From NCBI RefSeq assembly GCF_000025985.1, contig NC_003228.3, positions 3,596,001 through 3,660,000 of the forward strand: a stretch of DNA of 64,000 nt, written 5' to 3'. Below the pieces are notes generated by a model. That model did no database searches. It saw only the letters and a program-made list of their open reading frames with translations, and was not told where the DNA came from. Position numbers and translations under genes: made by a program. Shown here piece after piece: positions 1 to 7,670 of this stretch (its first letter is position 1; the number at the start of each line of letters is the position of its first letter). The stretch is from Bacteroides fragilis NCTC 9343. Its GTDB lineage: Bacteria; Bacteroidota; Bacteroidia; Bacteroidales; Bacteroidaceae.

Positions 1-608
1 TATATGTAGGTCAGATTGTACAGAAATTGAAAGAGATGGGGGTTTATGACAATACGATCATCATCTTTGCAAGTGACAACGGTCCGCACATGGAAGGTGG
101 AGCCGATCCGGACTTCTTCAACAGCAACGGAATCTGGCGCGGATACAAACGCGACTTGTACGAAGGAGGAATCCGTGTACCGATGATTATTTCATGGCCG
201 GGACGTGTACAGCCCAGTACTCAAACCGACTTCATGTGTTCGTTCTGGGATGTAATGCCTACGTTCCGTGAAATTCTGAATCCGAAAGCAAAGAATCAGC
301 AAATGGATGGTGTCAGTCTGCTACCGTTGCTCGAAAACCGTAAAGGGCAGAAAGAACATGAATATCTGTACTTTGAATTTCAGGAGATGAACGGACGCCA
401 AGCCGTACGCAAAGGACCGTGGAAACTGGTCCACATGAATGTTCGTGGCAAGAATCCGTATTATGAACTCTATAATCTCAATTCTGATCCGTCGGAACGA
501 CATAATGTGCTGAACCAATATCCGGAAAAGGTGACGGAATTGAAGGCTATCATGCAGTCATCGCATATACCTAATCCGAACTTCCCGTTACTTCCGGGAG
601 AGAAATAA
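1..608 (+). CDS. Sulfatase, C-terminal part (cut by window start)
   Basis: The frame is open from base 3 with no start, so the gene begins before the window; about 202 C-terminal residues are visible. The segment FASDNGPHMEGG is the alkaline-phosphatase/sulfatase fold metal-site region (Asp-Asn), followed by GGIRVPMIISWPGR, which is typical of polysaccharide sulfatases. The end, with LYNLNSDPSERHNV, is the usual C-terminal subdomain of the S1 family. The catalytic Ser/Cys that becomes formylglycine lies outside the window. It converges on a GH20 gene, and a perfect 31-bp inverted repeat lies between the two genes. Desulfation of host glycans for the hexosaminidase is an inference from this neighbourhood. 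The related complete sulfatase at 11751-13265 shows the same C-terminal pattern. Confidence 0.92.
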   Translation, partial: YVGQIVQKLKEMGVYDNTIIIFASDNGPHMEGGADPDFFNSNGIWRGYKRDLYEGGIRVPMIISWPGRVQPSTQTDFMCSFWDVMPTFREILNPKAKNQQMDGVSLLPLLENRKGQKEHEYLYFEFQEMNGRQAVRKGPWKLVHMNVRGKNPYYELYNLNSDPSERHNVLNQYPEKVTELKAIMQSSHIPNPNFPLLPGEK

Positions 609-632
609 TATCCGGACGGACCGGTAACAAGA

Positions 633-727
633 TTCACCACAGATTACACGGATTAACACAGATTATTTAATTCCGTATCAATGAAATTAATTACTTATCT
701 GTGTTAATCCGTGTAATCTGTGGTGAA
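633..727. terminator. 31-bp perfect inverted repeat between convergent genes
   Basis: The arm at 633-663 is the exact reverse complement of 697-727, with a 33-nt loop. It lies between the ends of the convergent sulfatase and GH20 genes, so a bidirectional terminator role is likely. The core CCACAGATTACAC recurs in other gaps of this window (see 6628-6728), so it may also be a dispersed repeat. Confidence 0.7.
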
Positions 728-730
728 CTT

Positions 731-2380
731 TTATTTATGAGTCTTCAAGGTATCCGCCGCGAATACATCTTCCCGATAACCATAATCCAGAGAAGAATAA
801 ATCTTCAGCATCTCGGGCAGGCGCTCCATGAAACGCTCAAAGTTCTTATGCTCCGGCAATGTCCATTGTATTTCGGACAAAGCAGCCATTCGGGGCAGAA
901 TCTGCCACTCCATCTTCGTTGAATCGGCTGTCCATTCGGTCCAGATACATCCTTGAGTACCTATCACAAACTTCTTTTCCGCATCGGTCAGTTCTGCAGG
1001 TACCGGTTCAAAGTTGTATACACGGTTCATCCATTCGAATCCCGTCATTTTATTGATACGCGGATTACTGAAATAGAGCCGCTGAATAGGAGTCATAATG
1101 ACATCATGATGCTGGCGGGCAGCTTCGATTCCTCCCTGGATTCCTCTCCATGACATGATAGTGGAGTTCGGAGTCAGACCTCCTTCCAATACCTCATCCC
1201 ATCCCAGCATACGGCGTCCGTGAGCATTGATTTCTTTCTCCAGCTCGGACATGAAGTAGGTTTGCAACTGATTCTCTTTCGAATGTTTAGGCAGGGCTTT
1301 GATACCCAACTCCTTAATTTTAGCCTGACATTTGGGGCACTTCTCCCAACGGCTTTTCGGACATTCGTCACCGCCGATATGAATATATTCGGAAGGGAAG
1401 ATATCCATAATTTCATCCAATACATCTTTGGTGAACTGAAGTGTCTGGTCATTACCTGCACAGAGTACATCGGGGAAGACACCGAATGAGCAAAGTACTT
1501 TGTACGGACCACCTGTACATCCCAGTTCCGGATAAGAAGCCAGTGCAGCAGTAGTATGTCCCGGAAGGTCAATTTCGGGAACTACCGTAATGAAACGGTC
1601 GGCAGCATAGCGAACAATCTCACGAGCTTCGTCCTGTGTATAAAATCCGCTATGGGGCTTCCCGTCGAATTTCTTGGTTTCCCAATCGATAATGGTAGAG
1701 TCTCGTTTAGAACCGATCTCTGTCAGTTTGGGATATTTCTTGATTTCGATTCGCCATCCCTGATCTTCGGTCAGGTGCCAATGAAAGTAGTTGATGTTAT
1801 GCAGTGCCATCAGGTCAATCATCTGCTTAAGGTAGCTGACCGGGAAGAAGTGACGGCCTACATCGATCATGAATCCCCGGTAACGGAAACGGGGAAAGTC
1901 GGTAACCGTACCGGCAGGAAGAGCAGCTGCCACCTTACCGTCTTTCAGGATCGGAAGAGCTTTATGAATAGTCTGGATACCATAAAAGACACCGGCTTCA
2001 CTGCCTCCCGTCAAAAGAACCTTTTCAGGAGTGATTTGAAGTTTATAACCTTCCGGATGCCCCATTGTGGAGTCTACAGCAAGAATAATAGCATTGCTGC
2101 TTTTCTCTTTGTCCGATACATGAACCTCGGTTCCGGTCATTTCTTTAATAAAAGTAGCCAGAAAATCAGCAGTACGATGCATCTTTTCATTGGTTGCCGG
2201 GTAGACAATCGTAGTGCTGCGGTCAATAATAAAAGGAGTAGTGTCCCGGGCAAGGACAATCTCCTGCGGTTGAGGGATTACGTCCAAATTACCCTTTACG
2301 GTGGCTGCCGGGCGGCAGGCTGTGAATAGCACAACGGCAAACAAACCGGGAGCTAAACGGGATAGTAGTTTCTTGTTCAT
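731..2380 (-). CDS. GH20 beta-N-acetylhexosaminidase, lipoprotein
   Basis: This 549-residue enzyme should remove terminal beta-linked GlcNAc or GalNAc from glycans. A lipoprotein signal ends at LFTAC with Cys22 as lipid anchor, so it probably sits in the periplasm or on the outer membrane. An N-terminal GH20b-type domain (about residues 30-155) is followed by the catalytic TIM barrel, starting near the motif GFMIDVGRHFFP. The catalytic pair of GH20 is seen in HIGGDECPKSRW as Asp338-Glu339, the Asp orienting the substrate acetamido group and the Glu acting as acid. There is no attached carbohydrate-binding module, and the length is normal for Bacteroides GH20 proteins. It is divergent from the propeller/AraC regulator at 2557. 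A second GH20 of a different subgroup lies at 13281-14837. Confidence 0.95.
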   Translation of the reverse strand: MNKKLLSRLAPGLFAVVLFTACRPAATVKGNLDVIPQPQEIVLARDTTPFIIDRSTTIVYPATNEKMHRTADFLATFIKEMTGTEVHVSDKEKSSNAIILAVDSTMGHPEGYKLQITPEKVLLTGGSEAGVFYGIQTIHKALPILKDGKVAAALPAGTVTDFPRFRYRGFMIDVGRHFFPVSYLKQMIDLMALHNINYFHWHLTEDQGWRIEIKKYPKLTEIGSKRDSTIIDWETKKFDGKPHSGFYTQDEAREIVRYAADRFITVVPEIDLPGHTTAALASYPELGCTGGPYKVLCSFGVFPDVLCAGNDQTLQFTKDVLDEIMDIFPSEYIHIGGDECPKSRWEKCPKCQAKIKELGIKALPKHSKENQLQTYFMSELEKEINAHGRRMLGWDEVLEGGLTPNSTIMSWRGIQGGIEAARQHHDVIMTPIQRLYFSNPRINKMTGFEWMNRVYNFEPVPAELTDAEKKFVIGTQGCIWTEWTADSTKMEWQILPRMAALSEIQWTLPEHKNFERFMERLPEMLKIYSSLDYGYREDVFAADTLKTHK

Positions 2381-2473
2381 GGTTTAATTAATTAGAGTTA
2401 CAAGGGAAGCCTCGCCCCCGCCTCTTCTTCCATAGAACCAGGAAGAGAAGACAGGCAGGAAAACAAGACAGTG

Positions 2474-2481
2474 CAAAGATA
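2474..2481 (-). promoter_or_regulatory. Possible -7 element for the GH20 gene
   Basis: The minus strand reads TATCTTTG, a perfect match to the Bacteroides -7 consensus TAnnTTTG, 94 bp upstream of the GH20 start. No clear -33 TTTG is present at the expected distance. Confidence 0.4.
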
Positions 2482-2499
2482 GGATTTTATTTCCATTTT

Positions 2500-2531
2500 T
2501 TTGGTCACGTCTATGCAAACTGTTACTTTTG
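2500..2531 (+). promoter_or_regulatory. Bacteroides-type promoter of the propeller/AraC regulator
   Basis: TTTG at 2500-2503 and TACTTTTG at 2524-2531 match the -33 and -7 elements of the Bacteroides primary sigma factor, with a 20-nt spacer. Transcription would start about 20 bp before the ATG at 2557. Confidence 0.7.
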
Positions 2532-2556
2532 CCGGTAACGTGATAGAAAAACATCC

Positions 2557-5481
2557 ATGAAAAACAATCCATATACCGGCTTTCTGACCTGGCTGACCGT
2601 ACTTTTTACTGTCTGTTGCCTCCCGCTGAAAGCCAGCCATTACTACTATAAACAAATTTCCCTGAAGGAGGGACTTCCCTCTACTGTACGTTGTGTCTAT
2701 ACCGAGCCAAAAGGATTTGTATGGATAGGAACCAATGCAGGATTGGGACGATTTGACGGACAAAAGCTGAGAAAATATGTCCACCGGCAAGAGGACGTAC
2801 ATTCGTTGCCGCACAACTACATCCATCAAATTACCGAAGATATTCAACATAATATATGGATACTGACAGACGGTGGAATAGCGCAATATCGCAGGTCAAG
2901 TGACGATTTCGCCATTCCGCTAGACGATCGGGGGCATCCGATCCTCGCCTACTCTGCCTGCCTGACAGAACAAGGAGTAATCTTCGGCGGACGCAACCGC
3001 ATCTATCGCTACGACTATGACAGCCGCTCGATAAAACTCCTGCTGGATTTTAGTTCCGATCCTTATTTCGCTATCTCCGCCATCAGTCGGTGGGATGAAG
3101 AGACTCTGCTCTGTTGCAGCCGTTGGCAAGGGCTCCGACTGATCAATCTCCGTTCGGGCGAACGCCGTCTCCCCCCTTTCGACTGCGGAAAGGAGATCAT
3201 GGCACTCCTGATCGATTCTCACAACCGCATCTGGCTGGCTCCTTATAATGAAGGACTCCGCTGCTTCAACCCCGAAGGCCGACTGCTGGCCTCGTACACC
3301 ACCGACAATTCCGGGCTCAGCAACAACGTGGTGCTGAGCATGGCCGAACGGGACTCACACATCTGGGTCGGTACAGACGGAGGAGGCATCAACATCATAC
3401 ACCCGGACAGCCATCGAATCACAGTACTCGAACATATTCCGGGAGATAACTATTCGCTTCCGGTTAACTCCATCTTGTCACTCTACAATGACAATTACAA
3501 TAACATGTGGGCAGGCAGTATCCGCAAAGGATTGATCAATATCCGAGAAGTGTCCATGAAGACCTATACCGATGTCTTTCCCGGAAGCACCCAAGGCCTG
3601 AGTGACCCCACCGTGCTGAGTCTGTATCAAGACGAACCGAACGGACGAATCTGGATAGGTACAGATGGTGGGGGTGTCAACAGCCTCGACCCTGTCACCG
3701 AAGAGTTCCGTCACGACCGTTCTACCTGGGGTGACAAAGTGGTCTCGATCACCGGATTTACCCGAGAATCCATCCTTTTATCGGTCTTTTCCAGGGGATT
3801 GTTTGTTTATAACAAAGAGAACGGTAAGCGGAAACCGCTACCTATCGACCATCCCGACCTCAAACAATATATTTACTATAGCGGTATGGCGGTCAATATC
3901 TACCGGGACGAACCGGGCAGCGTACTTTTGTTGGCAGGACATACTTACCGGTATGACATCGGTTCGCAGAAAATACGCGTAGTAAATGAAGAAGAAGGTA
4001 TGGAGATCGCAGGCAGTATGAATGCCATTGCGCATAACGAACGTTTCACTTACCTGCACGACAGTCGTACCCTCTACGAACTGGATCGAACCGGCAATAG
4101 GCTGAAAAAACTTTTCAGCTGCACGGGCGACACACTGCTCTACTCCGTTTCGATGGACGAGAAAGGTGATTTCTGGATAGGCAGCAATACAGGGTTGGGA
4201 CAATACAGCATCCGGACCCGGCAATATCACCCATTGATCACTTCACTGTTCGGCGAAGCCAGTTCGGTGATATGTGATCATCGGGGAAAAGTATGGATTG
4301 GTGCAGACCACATGTTATTTGCCTGGATGCTGCAATCCCGGAAGTTCATTCTTTTCGGTGAATCGGACGGGGTCATTCCGAATGAATATCTTGCCAAGCC
4401 CCGGCTCGTCTCAGGGAAGGGTGAAGTCTATATGGGGGGTGTCAATGGGTTGCTCTGTATCGATAACCGCTTCCCGGCAACTTCCTCCAACTATCCGGAA
4501 GTAGTACTGACCGATGTACGTGTAAACGGTGAACCGGCCACGAACCGGACGGCAGGAAATCCCGACAAACTCACCCTACCACAAGACAGCCGGGCAATCA
4601 CCCTGCGCGTGATGTCTCACGAAGAAGACATCTTCCGAAAAAAAAGATACCGCTACCGGATAGACGGACTCAATGAGGAACCGATCGAATCATACGATCC
4701 GGAACTGGTCATCCGCTCACTACCGGCAGGCAACTACCGCATACAGGCTGCATGCAGTACTCAAAATGGCGACTGGACTCCCTTCCACCCGATCCTGTCA
4801 CTGACCATACTCCCTCCCTGGTACCGAAGCGGATGGTTCATCATCTGCTTGTTACTATTTGTGTCGGGAGGCATCACCGCTATCATCTTCGCCATTTTGC
4901 GCCGTAGGAAGAACCGGTTGAAATGGGAATTAAAAGAACGGGAATTGCAGGAATATGAAGAAAAGATTCGATTCCTCGTCAATGTCAGCAATGAACTCCT
5001 CCCATCGTTCACGGAGAAGGGGGAACGGGAACTGCAAATCGTAGAACTGATACGTAACCGTCTCCGTAACGGCGAAAAAAGCAAAGCACCTGCCGAAATA
5101 GCAAGCAGTCCGAATATTGTCAAGGAGGAACTCAGCCAACCCGATGAAACTTTCCTACGGAAGCTGAACCAGTTGATCACCGACCATCTGGACAGTCCCG
5201 AACTGGACGTCACATTCCTCTGCACGGAGATGGGATTGAGCCGCGCCTCACTCTATAACAAACTAAAAGCAATGACCAATATGGGAGCCAACGATTACAT
5301 CAATAAATTCCGTATGGAAAAGGCCATCCAACTGATATCAACCACCGATCTCACTTTCACAGAGATAGCAGAAAAGATAGGATTTACAACATCCCGCTAT
5401 TTCAGTACATCATTTAAGCAATATACCGGAGAAACACCGACTCAGTATAAAGAGAAAATAAGGAAAAGCAGTAAGGTGTAG
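2557..5481 (+). CDS. Membrane-spanning propeller/AraC regulator lacking the kinase core
   Basis: The 974 residues follow the plan of Bacteroides hybrid two-component systems at both ends but not in the middle. A signal peptide (about 1-27) leads into periplasmic propeller repeats with motifs such as VWIGTNAGLGRFDG, IWVGTDGGGINI and IWIGTDGGGVNSL, then a Y_Y_Y domain (about 655-750) and one membrane helix (about 757-779). The helix is followed by RFLVNVSNELLP, which resembles the DHp helix of histidine kinases (FxxNxSHE), but the phospho-accepting His is Asn812. No ATPase domain and no receiver domain follow. The protein passes within about 60 residues to a C-terminal AraC-type HTH (about 870-970). 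Direct signalling from sensor to DNA, without phosphotransfer, is inferred. It is probably a regulator of the neighbouring sulfatase and GH20 genes. Confidence 0.88.
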   Translation: MKNNPYTGFLTWLTVLFTVCCLPLKASHYYYKQISLKEGLPSTVRCVYTEPKGFVWIGTNAGLGRFDGQKLRKYVHRQEDVHSLPHNYIHQITEDIQHNIWILTDGGIAQYRRSSDDFAIPLDDRGHPILAYSACLTEQGVIFGGRNRIYRYDYDSRSIKLLLDFSSDPYFAISAISRWDEETLLCCSRWQGLRLINLRSGERRLPPFDCGKEIMALLIDSHNRIWLAPYNEGLRCFNPEGRLLASYTTDNSGLSNNVVLSMAERDSHIWVGTDGGGINIIHPDSHRITVLEHIPGDNYSLPVNSILSLYNDNYNNMWAGSIRKGLINIREVSMKTYTDVFPGSTQGLSDPTVLSLYQDEPNGRIWIGTDGGGVNSLDPVTEEFRHDRSTWGDKVVSITGFTRESILLSVFSRGLFVYNKENGKRKPLPIDHPDLKQYIYYSGMAVNIYRDEPGSVLLLAGHTYRYDIGSQKIRVVNEEEGMEIAGSMNAIAHNERFTYLHDSRTLYELDRTGNRLKKLFSCTGDTLLYSVSMDEKGDFWIGSNTGLGQYSIRTRQYHPLITSLFGEASSVICDHRGKVWIGADHMLFAWMLQSRKFILFGESDGVIPNEYLAKPRLVSGKGEVYMGGVNGLLCIDNRFPATSSNYPEVVLTDVRVNGEPATNRTAGNPDKLTLPQDSRAITLRVMSHEEDIFRKKRYRYRIDGLNEEPIESYDPELVIRSLPAGNYRIQAACSTQNGDWTPFHPILSLTILPPWYRSGWFIICLLLFVSGGITAIIFAILRRRKNRLKWELKERELQEYEEKIRFLVNVSNELLPSFTEKGERELQIVELIRNRLRNGEKSKAPAEIASSPNIVKEELSQPDETFLRKLNQLITDHLDSPELDVTFLCTEMGLSRASLYNKLKAMTNMGANDYINKFRMEKAIQLISTTDLTFTEIAEKIGFTTSRYFSTSFKQYTGETPTQYKEKIRKSSKV

Positions 5482-5551
5482 CCATCCGCCAATTAGGGTG
5501 TAGCCATCCGGACTGCATGGTTACACCCTGTCTGTCGGATAGCTACACCCT
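5475..5551. terminator. Inverted repeat between convergent regulator and fbaB
   Basis: GGTGTAGCCATCCG occurs twice (5475 onward and 5497-5510; the first copy contains the regulator's stop codon). It is faced by CGGATAGCTACACCCT at 5536-5551, its reverse complement with one mismatch. The position between two convergent genes suggests a bidirectional terminator. Confidence 0.55.
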
Positions 5552-5556
5552 CTCTA

Positions 5557-6609
5557 TCAGGCAATGGTGACAGACGCATCCAGATAGACATCCTGAATGG
5601 CGTGAAGTAACTCCACTCCTTCGTTCATGGGTTTCTGGAAAGCTTTACGTCCGCTGATCAATCCCATACCGCCGGCACGTTTGTTTACTACTGCCGTAAC
5701 GACAGCATCCTTCAGGTCGGACGCTCCATGTGACTCTCCACCGGAGTTGATCAGCCCGACACGTCCCATATATCCATTGGCCACCTGATAGCGGCAAAGA
5801 TCGATCGGATGGTCCGTAGTCAGCTCGGTATACATTCTTTCATCCGTCTTTCCGAAATGAATCGCTTTGAAACCACCATTGTTAGTCGGCAATTTCTGTT
5901 TTACGATATCGGCCTTGATGGTAACTCCCAGACGGTTGGCTTGTCCGGTAAGGTCAGCAGCCGCATGATAGTCTATACCATCTTTCTTGAACTCGTTGTT
6001 ACGCAGATAGCACCACAGGATGGTGGCCATACCCAGTTCATGCGCATAATCGAAAGCCTCAGCGATTTCCACCAATTGGCGGCGACTCTGTTCGGAACCG
6101 AAATAGATAGTAGCACCTACAGCCACTGCCCCCATTTCCCAAGCCTCCTTGACGGTGCCAAACAGAACCTGATCGTAAGTATTGGGATAAGACAACAACT
6201 CATTATGGTTCAGTTTTACTACAAACGGTATCTTATGCGCATATTTTCGGGCAACAGCACCCAGATTGCCGAAAGTGGATGCAACTGCATTACAACCGCC
6301 TTCAATGGCAAGCTTCACAATGTTTTCCGGATCGAAATAAATCGGATTCGGAGCGAACGAAGCTCCGGCCGTATGTTCGATGTCCTGATCGACCGGAAGA
6401 ATGGATACATATCCGGTGTTTGCCAGACGACCATGCCCCAGCAATGTCTGCAAACTGCGCAAAGTCTGTATGTTACGGTCAGAGTCAATCCATATCTTAT
6501 CGATTGTATCCGGTGACGGTACGTGAATCAGTGATTTATCAATGGTTTTGCAAGTGTGGTTCAGGTAATATTCAGCCTGATTTCCCAACAGTTCTATTAT
6601 TTTATTCAT
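5557..6609 (-). CDS. fbaB: Class I fructose-bisphosphate aldolase (FbaB/DhnA type)
   Basis: The 350-residue protein fits the archaeal-type class I aldolases, which cleave fructose-1,6-bisphosphate to dihydroxyacetone phosphate and glyceraldehyde-3-phosphate through a lysine Schiff base without metal. Family segments include [30 protein letters not shown] and the C-terminal [15 protein letters not shown]. The start at 6609 ([10 protein letters not shown]) is preferred: the frame stays open 15 codons upstream, but that stretch falls in an intergenic inverted repeat. gpmA lies upstream on the same strand with an inverted repeat in the gap. A second, unrelated class II aldolase is at 62580-63584. 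Confidence 0.93.
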   Translation of the reverse strand: MNKIIELLGNQAEYYLNHTCKTIDKSLIHVPSPDTIDKIWIDSDRNIQTLRSLQTLLGHGRLANTGYVSILPVDQDIEHTAGASFAPNPIYFDPENIVKLAIEGGCNAVASTFGNLGAVARKYAHKIPFVVKLNHNELLSYPNTYDQVLFGTVKEAWEMGAVAVGATIYFGSEQSRRQLVEIAEAFDYAHELGMATILWCYLRNNEFKKDGIDYHAAADLTGQANRLGVTIKADIVKQKLPTNNGGFKAIHFGKTDERMYTELTTDHPIDLCRYQVANGYMGRVGLINSGGESHGASDLKDAVVTAVVNKRAGGMGLISGRKAFQKPMNEGVELLHAIQDVYLDASVTIA

Positions 6610-6627
6610 AATTGTAATGGTTTTGAG

Positions 6628-6728
6628 TTCACCACAGATTACACAGAGTTCCACAGAGATTATTTTCTCCTAATATCTTATAAACAAGAAATTAAAGTTC
6701 TGTGAGATTCCGTATAATCTGTGGTGAG
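6628..6728. repeat. Imperfect long-armed inverted repeat (CACAGATTACAC family)
   Basis: The left arm 6628-6658 begins TTCACCACAGATTACACAGA and pairs imperfectly with 6698-6728. The outer 14 bases are the same as those of the repeat at 633-727. It lies between gpmA and fbaB, which are transcribed in tandem on the minus strand, and may separate their transcripts. Confidence 0.65.
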
Positions 6729-6767
6729 TTGTATTCATTTCTAAACATTTACGAGGTCTCTCTCCTC

Positions 6768-7514
6768 TTATTTTTTCTTTCCCTGGTTGGCAACCGCTTC
6801 CATCAACTTACGGATTTCTTCGGGATCACCCAGGAAATAGTCTTTTTCCAGATTCAGTTCGTCACTGAACTCAAATACGTAAGGGACGGCAGTCGGCAGA
6901 TTCAGTTTTACGATCTCTTCATCGGAGATGTGCTTCAAGTGCTTGATGATGCCGCGCAAACTATTTCCGTGGGCAACAACCAGAATTTCATCAGCCGTTT
7001 TCAGATTCGGGAAGATGATACACTTCCAATAAGGCATGATACGTTCGATGGTATCTTTCAGAGATTCTGTCCGGGGAAGTTCCGCATCGGGTACTTCCTG
7101 ATAACGATTCTCAAAGCGGGGATTTCTCGGATCGTCTTCCGACAGGGCATTGGGAGCTATATCATAACTCCTGCGCCAGATAAGCACCTGTTCATCCCCG
7201 TATTTAGCGGCTGTTTCGCTTTTGTTCAGTCCTTGCAGATCGCCGTAATGTTTTTCATTCAGGCGCCAGCTTTTCTCTACCGGAATCCAGTCCTGATCCA
7301 TCCGGTCGAGTACGCAATTCAGCGTTTTCACCGCTCGTTTAAGGTATGACGTATAAGCTTTATCGAAGTTAAATCCATTCTCTTTCAGTAGTTCGCCTGC
7401 TTTACAGGCTTCGGCAATTCCTTTTTCTGTCAGATCGACATCTGTCCAACCGGTAAAACGGTTCTCTTTGTTCCATGCACTTTCTCCATGACGGAGCAAT
7501 ACAATCTTTTTCAT
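6768..7514 (-). CDS. gpmA: 2,3-bisphosphoglycerate-dependent phosphoglycerate mutase
   Basis: The 248-residue enzyme interconverts 3- and 2-phosphoglycerate in glycolysis. The N-terminal signature [18 protein letters not shown] carries the phosphohistidine His9, and [11 protein letters not shown] carries the second active-site His. Length and motif order are those of the dPGM family, ending in a lysine-rich tail that is common in dPGMs. It is divergent from the beta-helix gene at 7671 and upstream of fbaB on the same strand, so two steps of lower and upper glycolysis are adjacent here. Confidence 0.97.
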   Translation of the reverse strand: MKKIVLLRHGESAWNKENRFTGWTDVDLTEKGIAEACKAGELLKENGFNFDKAYTSYLKRAVKTLNCVLDRMDQDWIPVEKSWRLNEKHYGDLQGLNKSETAAKYGDEQVLIWRRSYDIAPNALSEDDPRNPRFENRYQEVPDAELPRTESLKDTIERIMPYWKCIIFPNLKTADEILVVAHGNSLRGIIKHLKHISDEEIVKLNLPTAVPYVFEFSDELNLEKDYFLGDPEEIRKLMEAVANQGKKK

Positions 7515-7550
7515 TCAACTCTCCTTTCTTTAGGTGTTTACTATAGAACA

Positions 7551-7567
7551 TTTGTACTGAGTACAAA
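7551..7567. promoter_or_regulatory. Palindrome in the gpmA / beta-helix divergent region
   Basis: TTTGTACT and AGTACAAA form a perfect 8-bp inverted repeat with a 1-nt centre, 37 bp upstream of gpmA. The size and symmetry suit a dimeric regulator, but no cognate factor is visible. Confidence 0.3.
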
Positions 7568-7617
7568 GTTCACGAAACTTTTTCTAAATATCTATGCTGA
7601 AGTATGCTGATAAAAGT

Positions 7618-7625
7618 TACCTTTG
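7618..7625 (+). promoter_or_regulatory. -7 element of the beta-helix gene
   Basis: TACCTTTG matches TAnnTTTG and lies 45 bp before the ATG at 7671. No convincing -33 TTTG is seen at the usual distance. Confidence 0.5.
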
Positions 7626-7670
7626 TACACTGTAAGTAACCTTTTTATTTAATTCCTAAATGAACAACAC

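Noticed and set aside
1556..2329. Plus-strand open frame of 257 codons
   Set aside because: It is antisense to the GH20 gene and shows the composition of a shadow frame.
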